Numbered from the stretch's first letter, positions 45,996 to 55,025 are shown. The stretch is 58,073 nucleotides of DNA from an uncultured Bacteroidota bacterium (GCA_937901015.1 CALCGQ010000222.1:1-58073), one strand, 5' to 3'. A program made the numbers and translations. Notes: generated from the letters alone by a model not told the origin.

Positions 45996-46031
45996 TTAGT
46001 TGCTGGTCGATTGATCGGCAACTAATCTTTT
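45996..46031 (+). terminator. Rho-independent terminator after the hutH-like gene
   Basis: A 13-base-pair stem (left arm from 45996, right arm ending 46025; core AGTTGC / GCAACT) with two G-T wobbles and a GATT loop, followed by TCTTTT. It lies 11 bases after the hutH-like stop. Confidence 0.65.
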
Positions 46032-46065
46032 CCATTAATCTCTATTACTCCACAACTACATTAAA

Positions 46066-46512
46066 ATGACAACATCTCTAGAACAAGACTCTACTCCCAC
46101 CCGGCCTGAACTACTTAAAATCCTGTGTATACTTACCTTTGTTGGAAGCGGATTATCACTTGTTTCAAATAGTATTATGTTCTTAACCATTGATCTAGTT
46201 AAGGGTTATTATGAAAATGGCGATTTCGAGTTCCTTGGCGAAAACCTTAATTTGGAAGCCATTGAATTGTTAATTGGAGTAAGTCGTAGTTATTTTATAT
46301 TTCAGGCAAGTGTGTTTGCAGTATCGATTTACGGCGCATACCTTATGTGGAATCTAAAAAAGGTTGGATTTCATATATATACCGTTGCACAAATCACACT
46401 TATAATAATATCACAAGTATTTTTACCAAATTTGCCATTCCCACTTTTTGAGATAATGATATCACTTGTGTTTATTACTTTTTACGCAAGAACTTTAAAA
46501 TTTATGAACTAG
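46066..46512 (+). CDS. Small four-helix membrane protein, unknown function (1 of 2)
   Basis: 148 residues. A short polar N-terminus (TTSLEQDSTPTRPELLK) precedes four predicted membrane helices (about 20-45, 75-100, 105-125, 127-143). I recognise no family. The next gene has the same size and layout (polar proline-containing start, LLK before helix 1, charged end), so the two may be an old tandem duplication. Confidence 0.65.
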   Translation: MTTSLEQDSTPTRPELLKILCILTFVGSGLSLVSNSIMFLTIDLVKGYYENGDFEFLGENLNLEAIELLIGVSRSYFIFQASVFAVSIYGAYLMWNLKKVGFHIYTVAQITLIIISQVFLPNLPFPLFEIMISLVFITFYARTLKFMN

Positions 46513-46543
46513 TGGATTCTGCTAGGAAGCATACTTTTACGAA

Positions 46544-46978
46544 ATGAAAGAATTACCAGATTCAGATATTGATAATGTACCAACACCTATTAGGACTCCA
46601 TTCCTGCTAAAGTTCCTAGGTACAATAATTCTGGTTATTAGCACAATATGGTTTTTGTATTATACTTTTGTGGGAATATATCAGGTTTACAATCCCATGT
46701 TTCTTGAATCTCTTAACATCGACACAATCAATTTTACACATCCCACTGCTTATATCACCTTTAATGCCATATTCAGCTTATTTGCAGTAGTATCAACATT
46801 ATTAGTTCTAAAGATTAATATACTAGGTTTATACGGCATAGTATTATCAACTATATTTCTATCTTTTAATGAACTTCTTTTTGGTGGTTTAACTCATCTA
46901 ACATACTTGTTCATCCATATAATCTTCAGTTTTGTTGTACTGATTTATTATAAAAAGTTTAGAAAATCAACTCAATAG
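46544..46978 (+). CDS. Small four-helix membrane protein, unknown function (2 of 2)
   Basis: 144 residues, 31 bases after its likely paralogue. Start PTPIRTPFLLKFLG mirrors TPTRPELLKILC of the first protein. Four hydrophobic segments and a basic end (YYKKFRKSTQ). No catalytic motif or known family. The two proteins could form a complex. Confidence 0.65.
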   Translation: MKELPDSDIDNVPTPIRTPFLLKFLGTIILVISTIWFLYYTFVGIYQVYNPMFLESLNIDTINFTHPTAYITFNAIFSLFAVVSTLLVLKINILGLYGIVLSTIFLSFNELLFGGLTHLTYLFIHIIFSFVVLIYYKKFRKSTQ

Positions 46979-47133
46979 TTATTTAATAACAACTGAATAG
47001 CCCTCAACACTCAGATATCAAGTAAAGTAAGTCTAAAAAACCCGCTAGAATTTACTTAGAAACCCTTCTAAACACAGGTAAAACCTGATATTTTTCTCAA
47101 TAGATACTCTTATTTTACATATGTTTGTTAAAA

Positions 47134-47168
47134 TTTGTTAATTTTACATTAATAATTTATTAAGTTTG
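47134..47168 (+). promoter_or_regulatory. Promoter of the SusC/SusD pair (TTTG - 23 bp - TAAGTTTG)
   Basis: An exact -7 element TAAGTTTG (47161-47168) with TTTG at 47134-47137; the spacing of 23 is longer than usual. It leaves a leader of roughly 90 bases before the SusC ATG at 47265. Nothing else is seen in the 287-base gap before SusC. Confidence 0.5.
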
Positions 47169-47264
47169 TAATCAATAAGACCAATAAATAAAGAAAAAAC
47201 GATTCATTTCGTAAAATTTAAGTAATTATATGTTTAACTAATTCATTAACCAAAAATTATCATT

Positions 47265-50200
47265 ATGAGAAAAATTACAATTTTGCTGGCGTTCTTGTTT
47301 TTCATTGGTGCAAATTTTGCCAATGCCCAGACAAGGACCATTAGCGGTAAGGTTACCGGTGCCAGTGATGGCGCAGGTATTCCGGGGGTTACGGTTCAAG
47401 TGCAGGGTACTACAATAGGTACTGTTACCGACATTGACGGTAATTACACACTTGATGTAGCACCAGATGCTGAATCATTGGTTTACAAATATGTAGGCAT
47501 GAAAACCGTTGTTATAGCAATTGGTGATCAGAAAACAATCTTTGTTGCCATGGATGCCGATGCTGTTATGATGGGAGAAGTTGTTGTAACTGCTCTTGGT
47601 ATCTCGAGAGAGAAAAAATCGCTGGGTTACTCTGTTCAGGAAGTAGAATCCAATGACATCGTAAAAGGTGCAAGTACAAATGCTGTAAACTCCCTATCAG
47701 GTAGAGTTGCAGGTGTTAGTATTTCTAATTCATCAGGTAACATGGCAGGTTCATCACGTGTTCTAATTAGAGGTGCCGCTTCTATGTTAGGAAACAACGA
47801 ACCTCTTTATGTTGTTGATGGTATTCCTATCGATAACTCAAGCTATAACACACGTAACGAGCAACGTGGAGCTGGTGGTACCGACTTTGGTAATATGGCA
47901 CAGGATATTAACCCTGATGACATTGAGTCAGTTTCTGTACTTAAAGGTGCTAGTGCTGCTGCTCTTTATGGATCACGTGCATCCAATGGTGTAATTATGA
48001 TTACTACCAAAAAAGGTAAACAAAGTAATACAGAAAGTTCAAAAATTGGTGTAACAATCAACACTGGAATTACTGCAGAACAAGTACTTGTACTTCCTAA
48101 GTATCAAAATACTTACGGTGGTGGTTACTATCCATATTTTGACACAAATAATGTTGCTGGTACTGATCTATTAACTCCTTATTATGGTGCTGACGAAAGT
48201 TGGGGACCAAAAATGGAAGGCCAACAAGTATATGCTTGGTGGAATGTTTATGACTACGAACAAGGTATTACAGCACAACCTGAAACAAGTGCATGGAATC
48301 CTCAGCCAGACAACGTTAAAAATTTCTTTAACACTGGATTAGCATTTCGTAACAACGTTGCTGTTTATGGTGGCGATGACGTAAGAAACTTTAAAGCTGG
48401 TTGGACAAACTTATCACGTAGTGGTGTTTTTCCTGGTAGTAAATTAACACGTAACACATTTAACTTCAATGCTATGAGCAAATTTGGAGAAAAACTATCT
48501 GTTACTGTTGGTGGTACTTACGTAGTAAATGACTCCAAAGCTCTTCCAGAAAATGGATATGGAGATAACTCTATTATGCAGAAGTTCTCACAATGGGGAC
48601 AACGTTCATGGGACATGGAACAAATGGGACGTTACAAAAATCCAGATGGTACTCAAAGAACATGGAACAGGACTAGTATTAATAACCCTACCCCTGCATA
48701 TAGTGATAACCCATATTGGACACAGTATGAAAACTATAATACAAACAAACGTGACCGTTTCTTCGGTAATGTTAATGTTAAGTATGATATTACTGATTTC
48801 TTAAATGTAACTGGTGCTTTTTATGCTGATCGTTACACTGATAGAAGAACTACACAAGCTGCCATTTATTCAGCTGCAGAATCATTCTACAACCTTCAAA
48901 TTCGTCAATTCGCTGAGTATAATGGTGAAATGAGAGTTAACTTTGATAAAATGGTTTCAGAAACTATTCGTTTAAGTGCATTCGTTGGGTTTAATATGAG
49001 AGATCAAAAGTATAATGAAAATCTTCAAACTACTACTGGTGGATTGAGTATTCCTGATTTTTATTCACTTGCTAACTCAAACGGACCAATTGACTACACA
49101 GATTATAAACGTCATAGAAAAACAAATAGTGTTTTTGCTAGTGTTTCAGCTGATTGGAAATCGATGGTTTACTTAAACGTAACAGGTCGTAACGACTGGT
49201 CATCAACTCTTCCTCCAGATGCATGGTCATATTTCTACCCTGCTGCATCAGCAAGTGTTGTATTTACAGAGATCGCTGGTTTAAAAGACAATAGTATAAT
49301 TGATTTTGGACAGGTTCGTTTAAGTTGGGCTAAAGTTGGTAGTGATACTGATCCTTACAGACTCTATTCAACATACTTCCCTGAAACATTATTTGGTTCT
49401 AATCCAAGATATACTCTACCTTCAGAGCTAAACAATAGTCAGTTAACTCCTGAGTTTACCACTTCAATGGAAGTTGGTTTAAACATGAAGTTTTTACGTA
49501 ACAGATTAGGATTTGACTTTACCTATTATGATGCAAGTACAACTGATCAGATTTTCCCTGTGGATATTTCAGCAGCTTCTGGTTACACAAGTATGATTAG
49601 AAATGCAGGTGAGATCAGAAATAAAGGTATTGAGTTATTACTTTATGGTTCACCAATTAGAAATAATGACTTTAGTTGGGATATTACTTTAAACTTCACT
49701 AAAAACAATAACGAAGTTGTTTCTCTTGAAGAAGGTATTGATGTAATCTCTTTAGCTAGTCTTTGGGGAGTATATGTTACAGCAACTGCTGGACAACCTT
49801 ACGGTATGTTACGTGGATCAAACTTTGTTACTGATGATGCTGGCAATCTTGTTGTTGGTTCTGATGGAACATATCTAAAATCACAAGAAATTGAAGATTT
49901 AGGTAGTGTACTTCCTGATTGGAATGCAGGTATCCAAAACACATTTTCATATAAAGACTTTAGTCTTGGATTCTTAGTTGATATTCAAGAAGGTGGTAGT
50001 TTATTCTCAACAACCAACATGTTTGGTAGCTGGACAGGTATTTTTGAAGAATCTGTAGGACTTAACGCAAGAGGTGTTGAGCAAAGACTTCCAGTTAGTG
50101 AAGGTGGTGGAGTATTAATTGAAAATGCTGTTATAGGTCATTTTGACGCTGACGGTAATGTTGTTGTTGACAACCCAACTAATGACGTTTATGTTGATGC

Positions 50201-50498
50201 ATATGATAATGCTTTATCGAATTATTTTGGACCAAGAGCTAAACACGTATTTAGTACACGTTACGTAAAACTACGTGATGTTAGTTTCACTTGGAAACTT
50301 CCTAGAAAATGGATGTCAGGTACATTTATTTATGGCGCTTCTCTATCTCTACATGCAGGAAACCTAGCTATTTGGAATTCTGACCTTAAACATATTGATC
50401 CTGAACAAGCTACCAACTCTGGTAACATTCAAGGTATTGAAGGTGGTGCGAACCCAAGTACGAGAACTTTTGGATTCAATCTAAAGGTTGATTTTTAA
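47265..50498 (+). CDS. SusC/RagA-family TonB-linked outer-membrane transporter
   Basis: 1077 residues. Signal peptide to residue 22 (..FFIGANFANAQ). N-terminal carboxypeptidase-regulatory-like domain (TRTISGKVTGASDGAGIPGVTVQVQGTTIGTVTDIDGNYTLDV), then the plug (NSLSGRVAGVSISNSSG, VLIRGAASM, EPLYVVDGIPIDN, LKGASAAALYGSRASNGVIMITTKKGK) and a 22-strand-type barrel ending ..RTFGFNLKVDF. It lacks an STN domain, so no FecR/sigma control is expected. It imports oligomers together with the SusD lipoprotein 34 bases downstream. Substrate unknown. Confidence 0.95.
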   Translation: MRKITILLAFLFFIGANFANAQTRTISGKVTGASDGAGIPGVTVQVQGTTIGTVTDIDGNYTLDVAPDAESLVYKYVGMKTVVIAIGDQKTIFVAMDADAVMMGEVVVTALGISREKKSLGYSVQEVESNDIVKGASTNAVNSLSGRVAGVSISNSSGNMAGSSRVLIRGAASMLGNNEPLYVVDGIPIDNSSYNTRNEQRGAGGTDFGNMAQDINPDDIESVSVLKGASAAALYGSRASNGVIMITTKKGKQSNTESSKIGVTINTGITAEQVLVLPKYQNTYGGGYYPYFDTNNVAGTDLLTPYYGADESWGPKMEGQQVYAWWNVYDYEQGITAQPETSAWNPQPDNVKNFFNTGLAFRNNVAVYGGDDVRNFKAGWTNLSRSGVFPGSKLTRNTFNFNAMSKFGEKLSVTVGGTYVVNDSKALPENGYGDNSIMQKFSQWGQRSWDMEQMGRYKNPDGTQRTWNRTSINNPTPAYSDNPYWTQYENYNTNKRDRFFGNVNVKYDITDFLNVTGAFYADRYTDRRTTQAAIYSAAESFYNLQIRQFAEYNGEMRVNFDKMVSETIRLSAFVGFNMRDQKYNENLQTTTGGLSIPDFYSLANSNGPIDYTDYKRHRKTNSVFASVSADWKSMVYLNVTGRNDWSSTLPPDAWSYFYPAASASVVFTEIAGLKDNSIIDFGQVRLSWAKVGSDTDPYRLYSTYFPETLFGSNPRYTLPSELNNSQLTPEFTTSMEVGLNMKFLRNRLGFDFTYYDASTTDQIFPVDISAASGYTSMIRNAGEIRNKGIELLLYGSPIRNNDFSWDITLNFTKNNNEVVSLEEGIDVISLASLWGVYVTATAGQPYGMLRGSNFVTDDAGNLVVGSDGTYLKSQEIEDLGSVLPDWNAGIQNTFSYKDFSLGFLVDIQEGGSLFSTTNMFGSWTGIFEESVGLNARGVEQRLPVSEGGGVLIENAVIGHFDADGNVVVDNPTNDVYVDAYDNALSNYFGPRAKHVFSTRYVKLRDVSFTWKLPRKWMSGTFIYGASLSLHAGNLAIWNSDLKHIDPEQATNSGNIQGIEGGANPSTRTFGFNLKVDF

Positions 50499-50532
50499 TC
50501 AATAGTTCAATAACACTAAAAAAATTGTAAAC

Positions 50533-51993
50533 ATGAATAAAATATCTTATAAAACAATAGTTCTCATATCCGCACTTTTGTTCATCGTAATTGGATGTAC
50601 AAAAGACTTCGAGGAGATGAATTATGATCCGAATGAACCCACCTCTGTGCCACCGGAATACTTATTAACAAATGCTGAATTCAGAATTATGGATTACATT
50701 TGGGATGAGTGGTGGAATGGACGCCAAGGACTTGTATATTCACAATACTGGTCACAAACAGCTTATACTGAAGAAAGTAGATTTGAACCTCGAGGAAATA
50801 TCACTGATGCCTATTGGGGAAACTTCTACACGAATATGATGGATTTACAAGAAATCATCAGACTTAATACTGATGAGGATACCAAAGGTGCTTCTGCAGC
50901 GAGTGGGCCGAACGAAAACCAGATTGCTGTTGCACGTATTATGAAGGCTTTCACTTTCCAGATGATGACTGATATCTGGGGTGATATACCTTATTTTGAT
51001 GCCCTTAAAAGTATTGAAAACACTTCTCCTAGTTATACCAAACAATCAGAAATTTATCCTGACCTTCTAAAAGAATTGACAGAAGCTCAAGCTATGATAG
51101 TTGCTGGTGACATCAATGGTGACATTATCTATGGTGGTGATATGACAAAATGGAAAAAGTTTGCTAATTCACTACGTATGAGAATAGCACTACGTACTTC
51201 CAAAGCTAATTCTAATTATAAAGCTGAAGTTGAAGCAGCTATTGCTGCTGGTGCTTTTGATAGCTATGAAGATGATGCATTCTTAATGTTTGACGCTATT
51301 GCTCCTGGGTACAACCCACTTTTTGAAGCAATTATCGTTAGTGGTCGTCCACCAGATTTCGCAGTTAGCGAGCCAATGATTAATGCTTTGGTTGGTTTAG
51401 ATGACCCACGTCTACCGTTATATGCTGATAAAGCTGTAGCTTTTGAAACAGATCCTCTTCCTTATCGTGGATTAGCTTATGGACTAAATGCAACTGATGC
51501 TCCTGGTATTGCAGGACCTGGTGGTGATAATGTATCACTTCCATCATTAGCTACCGTGCTTGCTCCTGATGCAAAAGGATGGATGATGACATATGGTGAA
51601 GTTTGCTTTATCAAATCTGAAATCATGGGTTGGGATCAAGCTGAATACATCAAAGGTATTGAAGCTTCCATGTTAACATGGGGTGTTGATGCTGCTGATG
51701 TTGCAACATACGTTGCTGCTGTTCCTGCTGCTAGTGCCGAAACAGTTGGCCTACAAAAATGGTTAGGAATGTATATGCAAGGTAATCAAGGATGGTTTGA
51801 GTGGAGAAGAACAGGACAACCTGATCTTCAACTACCTACTGATGGTGCTTTAGGTGATATTGGAACAAGAAATATCGCTTCAAGAATGTTCTATCCTCAA
51901 GAGGAACAAGTTGTTAATGGTACTCAATATGCAGCTGCCGTTGCACAACAAGGTGCTGACCAACTTTACACAAGAGTATGGTGGGATAAATAA
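50533..51993 (+). CDS. SusD/RagB-family surface lipoprotein
   Basis: 486 residues. Lipoprotein signal ending IVIGC with the lipid cysteine at 22, followed by TKDFEE, the acidic residues expected of a surface-export signal. SusD helical motifs include AVARIMKAFTFQMMTDIWGDIPYFDALK (about 136-163) and LLKELTEAQAMI. The C-terminal part ends ..RVWWDK. It caps SusC at the outer membrane and captures the nutrient. No glycoside hydrolase, peptidase or regulator follows; a terminator does. Confidence 0.95.
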   Translation: MNKISYKTIVLISALLFIVIGCTKDFEEMNYDPNEPTSVPPEYLLTNAEFRIMDYIWDEWWNGRQGLVYSQYWSQTAYTEESRFEPRGNITDAYWGNFYTNMMDLQEIIRLNTDEDTKGASAASGPNENQIAVARIMKAFTFQMMTDIWGDIPYFDALKSIENTSPSYTKQSEIYPDLLKELTEAQAMIVAGDINGDIIYGGDMTKWKKFANSLRMRIALRTSKANSNYKAEVEAAIAAGAFDSYEDDAFLMFDAIAPGYNPLFEAIIVSGRPPDFAVSEPMINALVGLDDPRLPLYADKAVAFETDPLPYRGLAYGLNATDAPGIAGPGGDNVSLPSLATVLAPDAKGWMMTYGEVCFIKSEIMGWDQAEYIKGIEASMLTWGVDAADVATYVAAVPAASAETVGLQKWLGMYMQGNQGWFEWRRTGQPDLQLPTDGALGDIGTRNIASRMFYPQEEQVVNGTQYAAAVAQQGADQLYTRVWWDK

Positions 51994-52010
51994 TATCCAA
52001 ATAAACTAAT

Positions 52011-52048
52011 AAAAAGCCGTCTGACATTGTTGGACGGCTTTTTTTTTG
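52011..52048 (+). terminator. Rho-independent terminator after SusD
   Basis: Stem AAAAAGCCGTC (52011-52021) / GACGGCTTTTT (52033-52043) with a long T-run. It lies 17 bases after the SusD stop. Confidence 0.9.
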
Positions 52049-52053
52049 GGAAT

Positions 52054-52167
52054 GAGGCAATGAGTGAATGATACAATGATGAAATGAGTGAATTAGTAAG
52101 CTATTGACAATGTTAATCAAACTACTAATTATCCAATGACCAATGACTAAAGACCATCGACCAACTA
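52054..52167 (-). repeat. Composite 7-nt/8-nt repeat after the M23 peptidase gene
   Basis: Read on the minus strand from 52167: 7-nt-type units (GTTGGTC, TTTAGTC, ATTGGTC, ATTGGATA, ATTAGTA; plus-strand 52123-52165) begin 2 bases after the peptidase stop. After 29 irregular bases come five strict 8-nt units (plus-strand 52054-52093: GAGGCAAT, GAGTGAAT, GATACAAT, GATGAAAT, GAGTGAAT). It ends against the SusD terminator. Confidence 0.85.
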
Positions 52168-53391
52168 CTAAATAGCATCCAGATCAGCCATATAAGCTTT
52201 CACAACAGAATCGAAAGCTGCTTGATTATTAGTATCAATTGGAAGTGAGGGTGGTGATTCAACTTTTAAAGGATCAACAGGTTTTCCATTGCGGTAAAAC
52301 CTAAAGTCCAAATGAGGTCCGGTCGCCAGACCAGTGGCACCAACATATCCAATCAAATCACCTTGTCGAACATGATCACCAACTTTAATACCCTTAGCAT
52401 ATCCTTTAAGGTGCATGTAGGTTGTAGAATAGGTGCCATTATGCTTGATTTTTATATAATTACCACCTCCTCTTTTCTGATATCCCTTTTTTATAACAGT
52501 ACCGTCACCAACAGTATAAACAGGGGTTCCACTGGCAGCTGCATAATCAACTCCATGATGTGGTCTACGGATCTTTAATACCGGATGCATTCTGCTATTC
52601 GAGAATTTTGAGCTTATCCTTGAATATCTTAGAGGTGCTTTTAAAAAAGTTCTTTGAAGGCTATTACCCTTTTCATCAAAATAATCACCCTTGCCATCTT
52701 GCTCGAAATAAAAGGCATATAAACTATCTCTTCCATGAAAAAACATTGTAGCCTTAATCTTTCCCAATCCAATGTACTTATCATCAACAAATTGCTCTTC
52801 GAATAATGCCTTATAAGTATCGTTCTTTTGTAAGCCAAAAAAATCAACAGTCCAAGCATATATTTCACTAAGTTCATTTGCTAAGTTAGGATCAGCATTG
52901 TTTTCAACAATGGCATTCCACAGAGATGAACTAATTACACCAGAAGTAGTATCAATCGAAACCGTAATTTCTTTTTCACCACGTGTTACAGTTACTGAAT
53001 CATCGAACTTATAAAGTACATATTTTGATGATGATAGCTCATATGCAAAATACATGGCTTTTTGAATTGAATCATCTGGACAAATAATAGTATAATCGTT
53101 TCCGGTTACAATTTTTCTAACGTCAAAAATATCTTTAGTATGCCGTGCTATAAAGTCTATATCATTATATGAAACACCATACTTTAGTAGTATTTCAGAC
53201 AAATATTCATTTTTCTTAACCCTATCTTTAATAACCAACAAAGTATCAACATTAATACCGTAAGCTAGCTTGGGAACAATGACTTCCGCGATTTCAGATT
53301 CTGAATCACCGTTCTTCTCATTATTAGCACAACCAATAGAGATGAGAATTAATAATAAAATTGGATATAGAGATCTGGGATACTTCACCAT
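52168..53391 (-). CDS. M23-family peptidoglycan endopeptidase, lipoprotein
   Basis: 407 residues. Lipobox LISIGC with Cys21. A long N-terminal region (LysM/OapA-like helical part, about 40-240) precedes the M23 domain. Zinc site: H278-x-G-V-D282 in PHHGVDYAAASGTP; then IKIKHNGTYSTTYMHLKGY and GDLIGYVGATGLATGPHLDFRFY. The usual HxH pair in GPHLHFE is H360-x-D362 here, so one expected zinc-binding His is Asp. Activity is possible but not certain. It cuts or remodels peptidoglycan; lgt follows on the same strand's upstream side with 59 bases between them. Confidence 0.85.
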   Translation of the reverse strand: MVKYPRSLYPILLLILISIGCANNEKNGDSESEIAEVIVPKLAYGINVDTLLVIKDRVKKNEYLSEILLKYGVSYNDIDFIARHTKDIFDVRKIVTGNDYTIICPDDSIQKAMYFAYELSSSKYVLYKFDDSVTVTRGEKEITVSIDTTSGVISSSLWNAIVENNADPNLANELSEIYAWTVDFFGLQKNDTYKALFEEQFVDDKYIGLGKIKATMFFHGRDSLYAFYFEQDGKGDYFDEKGNSLQRTFLKAPLRYSRISSKFSNSRMHPVLKIRRPHHGVDYAAASGTPVYTVGDGTVIKKGYQKRGGGNYIKIKHNGTYSTTYMHLKGYAKGIKVGDHVRQGDLIGYVGATGLATGPHLDFRFYRNGKPVDPLKVESPPSLPIDTNNQAAFDSVVKAYMADLDAI

Positions 53392-53450
53392 TGTGCAAAC
53401 TAGTTTGTAAGAATAACTATACTTTCAACAAGGTATTGCTTTATCATGAA

Positions 53451-54284
53451 TTATTTCTTTATGGAAATTTTCTGGAGTTTGTTTGCACGGATAAGCAAAT
53501 AAATTCCCATAATTATAAGTGGTATGCTAAGCAATTGTCCCATATTGAGTATCATAGTATTTTCGAAGTCAACTTGAGGCAGTTTAATAAACTCTATAAG
53601 GAACCTTACTGACCATAACATTACAAGTAAATAACCAAATAATGCTCCTTGGGCTGGTGCTCCATCATGCTTCCAATAATATCTGTAAAGAAACACAAAT
53701 AGCAATAAATAAGACAAAGCCTCATAAATTTGAGTAGGATGATGAGCTATGGCATAGTTTTCACCAAATACCTGTACAAAGATAAAGCCCCAAGGTAAGG
53801 TTGTTGCATCACCAAAAATCTCTGAATTCATCAAGTTACCTAGTCGAATTAAAAACCCCGCAAGAGCTACAACAATAGCAATGCGATCCATAACCCATAA
53901 AAAGTGTTTATGGTAAGATCGTGAGAAAAAATATAAGCCAATAAGTATGCCAACAGCAGCACCATGACTGGCAAGTCCACCCTCCCAAATTTTGAGTATC
54001 TCAATTGGGTTGGAAAGATAATATGCAGGCTCATAAAATAAACAGTGCCCTAATCTAGCACCTAGTATGGTGAATATTATCATATATGTGGCAAGATCAT
54101 CAAGAACCTTGATTGGCACTTTCTCTTTATCGAATATTTTTTTGAGTATTAGATATCCAAAAATAAATCCTGAGGCAAATAATAAACCATACCATCTAAC
54201 CGCGAATCCTCCTATATATGGAATGGATTCAGGCAGACTGAAAATATTAGGACCAATATCCCAAATTATGTAACCTAGATGCAT
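53451..54284 (-). CDS. lgt: Prolipoprotein diacylglyceryl transferase
   Basis: 277 residues, normal length. Canonical Lgt residues are present: H108 in ASHGAAVG, R147-L-G-N150 and E155 in LIRLGNLMNSEIFG, HPTQIYE (182-188), and VRFLIEFIKLPQ near the C-terminus. It transfers diacylglycerol to the lipobox cysteine of preprolipoproteins in the inner membrane. This is the functional copy; a divergent one is at 10196-11356. The flavodoxin gene ends 31 bases upstream on the same strand. Confidence 0.95.
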   Translation of the reverse strand: MHLGYIIWDIGPNIFSLPESIPYIGGFAVRWYGLLFASGFIFGYLILKKIFDKEKVPIKVLDDLATYMIIFTILGARLGHCLFYEPAYYLSNPIEILKIWEGGLASHGAAVGILIGLYFFSRSYHKHFLWVMDRIAIVVALAGFLIRLGNLMNSEIFGDATTLPWGFIFVQVFGENYAIAHHPTQIYEALSYLLLFVFLYRYYWKHDGAPAQGALFGYLLVMLWSVRFLIEFIKLPQVDFENTMILNMGQLLSIPLIIMGIYLLIRANKLQKISIKK

Positions 54285-54315
54285 TGTATCTTTTTCTTGT
54301 AATTAAAAGGAAAGA

Positions 54316-54819
54316 CTAAATAAACTCTTTTTTCAATTGTTTTACCCAATCTGAGATCCTCTTATCACTAAGGTCAGCTTGATTATGGTCATCTAATACT
54401 AAACCTAAGAAAGTTCCATCTTTGTCAGCCAAGGAAAAATAATATTCATATCCTTCAACTGGCCATGAACCAACAACACATGATTTATCAGGTAATCTGC
54501 AATAAAGTGTACCAAGTCCATCCACAAAACTTTCAGGGTACTCTTTTTGATCACCCAATCCGAATAATGCGACCTTACGACCAGTAAAATCAATTTCGGT
54601 AAGATGATCAATTGTCATCTCCCAATCATCCTGCATCTCACCAATTCCCCAGGCAGATGTTCCAAATACAAGATTATTATACTTTGCTATATCTACAACA
54701 GTTGCATCTTTTAAGTTATATAAATCAACTTTTGCATTACCAAATGCTTTTTTGATTTTCTCTGCCGATTTTTCTGTCATTCCATATGTTGACCCATAAA
54801 AAATTCCAATAGTCTCCAT
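54316..54819 (-). CDS. fldA: Flavodoxin
   Basis: 167 residues, long-chain type. The FMN phosphate loop is GIFYGSTYGMTEKSAEKI (about 4-21), with Tyr-Gly where many flavodoxins have Thr-Gly-Asn-Thr. FMN-flanking loops: VFGTSAWGIGEMQDDWE (about 52-68) with the stacking Trp, and FGLGDQKEYPESFVDGLG. Small soluble electron carrier that replaces ferredoxin. The leader of about 100 bases carries an inverted repeat. Downstream lgt may be co-transcribed. Confidence 0.93.
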   Translation of the reverse strand: METIGIFYGSTYGMTEKSAEKIKKAFGNAKVDLYNLKDATVVDIAKYNNLVFGTSAWGIGEMQDDWEMTIDHLTEIDFTGRKVALFGLGDQKEYPESFVDGLGTLYCRLPDKSCVVGSWPVEGYEYYFSLADKDGTFLGLVLDDHNQADLSDKRISDWVKQLKKEFI

Positions 54820-54864
54820 AATATGCTCTATTTTCTTGTTAATTAATTAAACGATAATACGTTC

Positions 54865-54885
54865 ATGATAAATTTAAATTATCAT
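54865..54885. promoter_or_regulatory. Inverted repeat in the flavodoxin leader (ATGATAA - 7 - TTATCAT)
   Basis: Two 7-base arms, perfect, around an AT-only 7-base centre, 46 bases before the flavodoxin ATG and downstream of its -7 element. The arms resemble Fur-box half-sites (GATAAT), but the 7-base spacer is wider than in a classic Fur box. It may be a regulator site. Confidence 0.4.
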
Positions 54886-54927
54886 ACATTATAAACTAAT
54901 AATGTAGAAACAGTATAAATAAGCCTA

Positions 54928-54935
54928 CAAAAGTA
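54928..54935 (-). promoter_or_regulatory. -7 promoter element (TACTTTTG) for flavodoxin
   Basis: Minus-strand exact TAnnTTTG, 108 bases before the flavodoxin ATG, giving a leader of about 100 bases. Together with the inverted repeat and the upstream gene's terminator, this accounts for the 206-base gap. Confidence 0.4.
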
Positions 54936-54965
54936 GTTTGTTTTTCGAATTAAGGAAGTTAAATA

Positions 54966-55000
54966 AATAAAAAAAGCCCTCTGACTTACGTCAGAAGGCT
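54966..55000 (-). terminator. Rho-independent terminator after the small Lys/Cys-rich gene
   Basis: Minus-strand stem AGCCTTCTGAC / GTCAGAGGGCT (one mismatch, loop of 4) followed by a long T-run. It lies 25 bases after the stop of the small gene. Confidence 0.85.
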
Positions 55001-55025
55001 CAAACCAAATTAATTAATGAAAAAG

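Noticed and set aside
47124-47141. Two TTGTTAA motifs upstream of SusC as a Rex site
   Set aside because: They are direct, not inverted, repeats, so they do not form the Rex palindrome.
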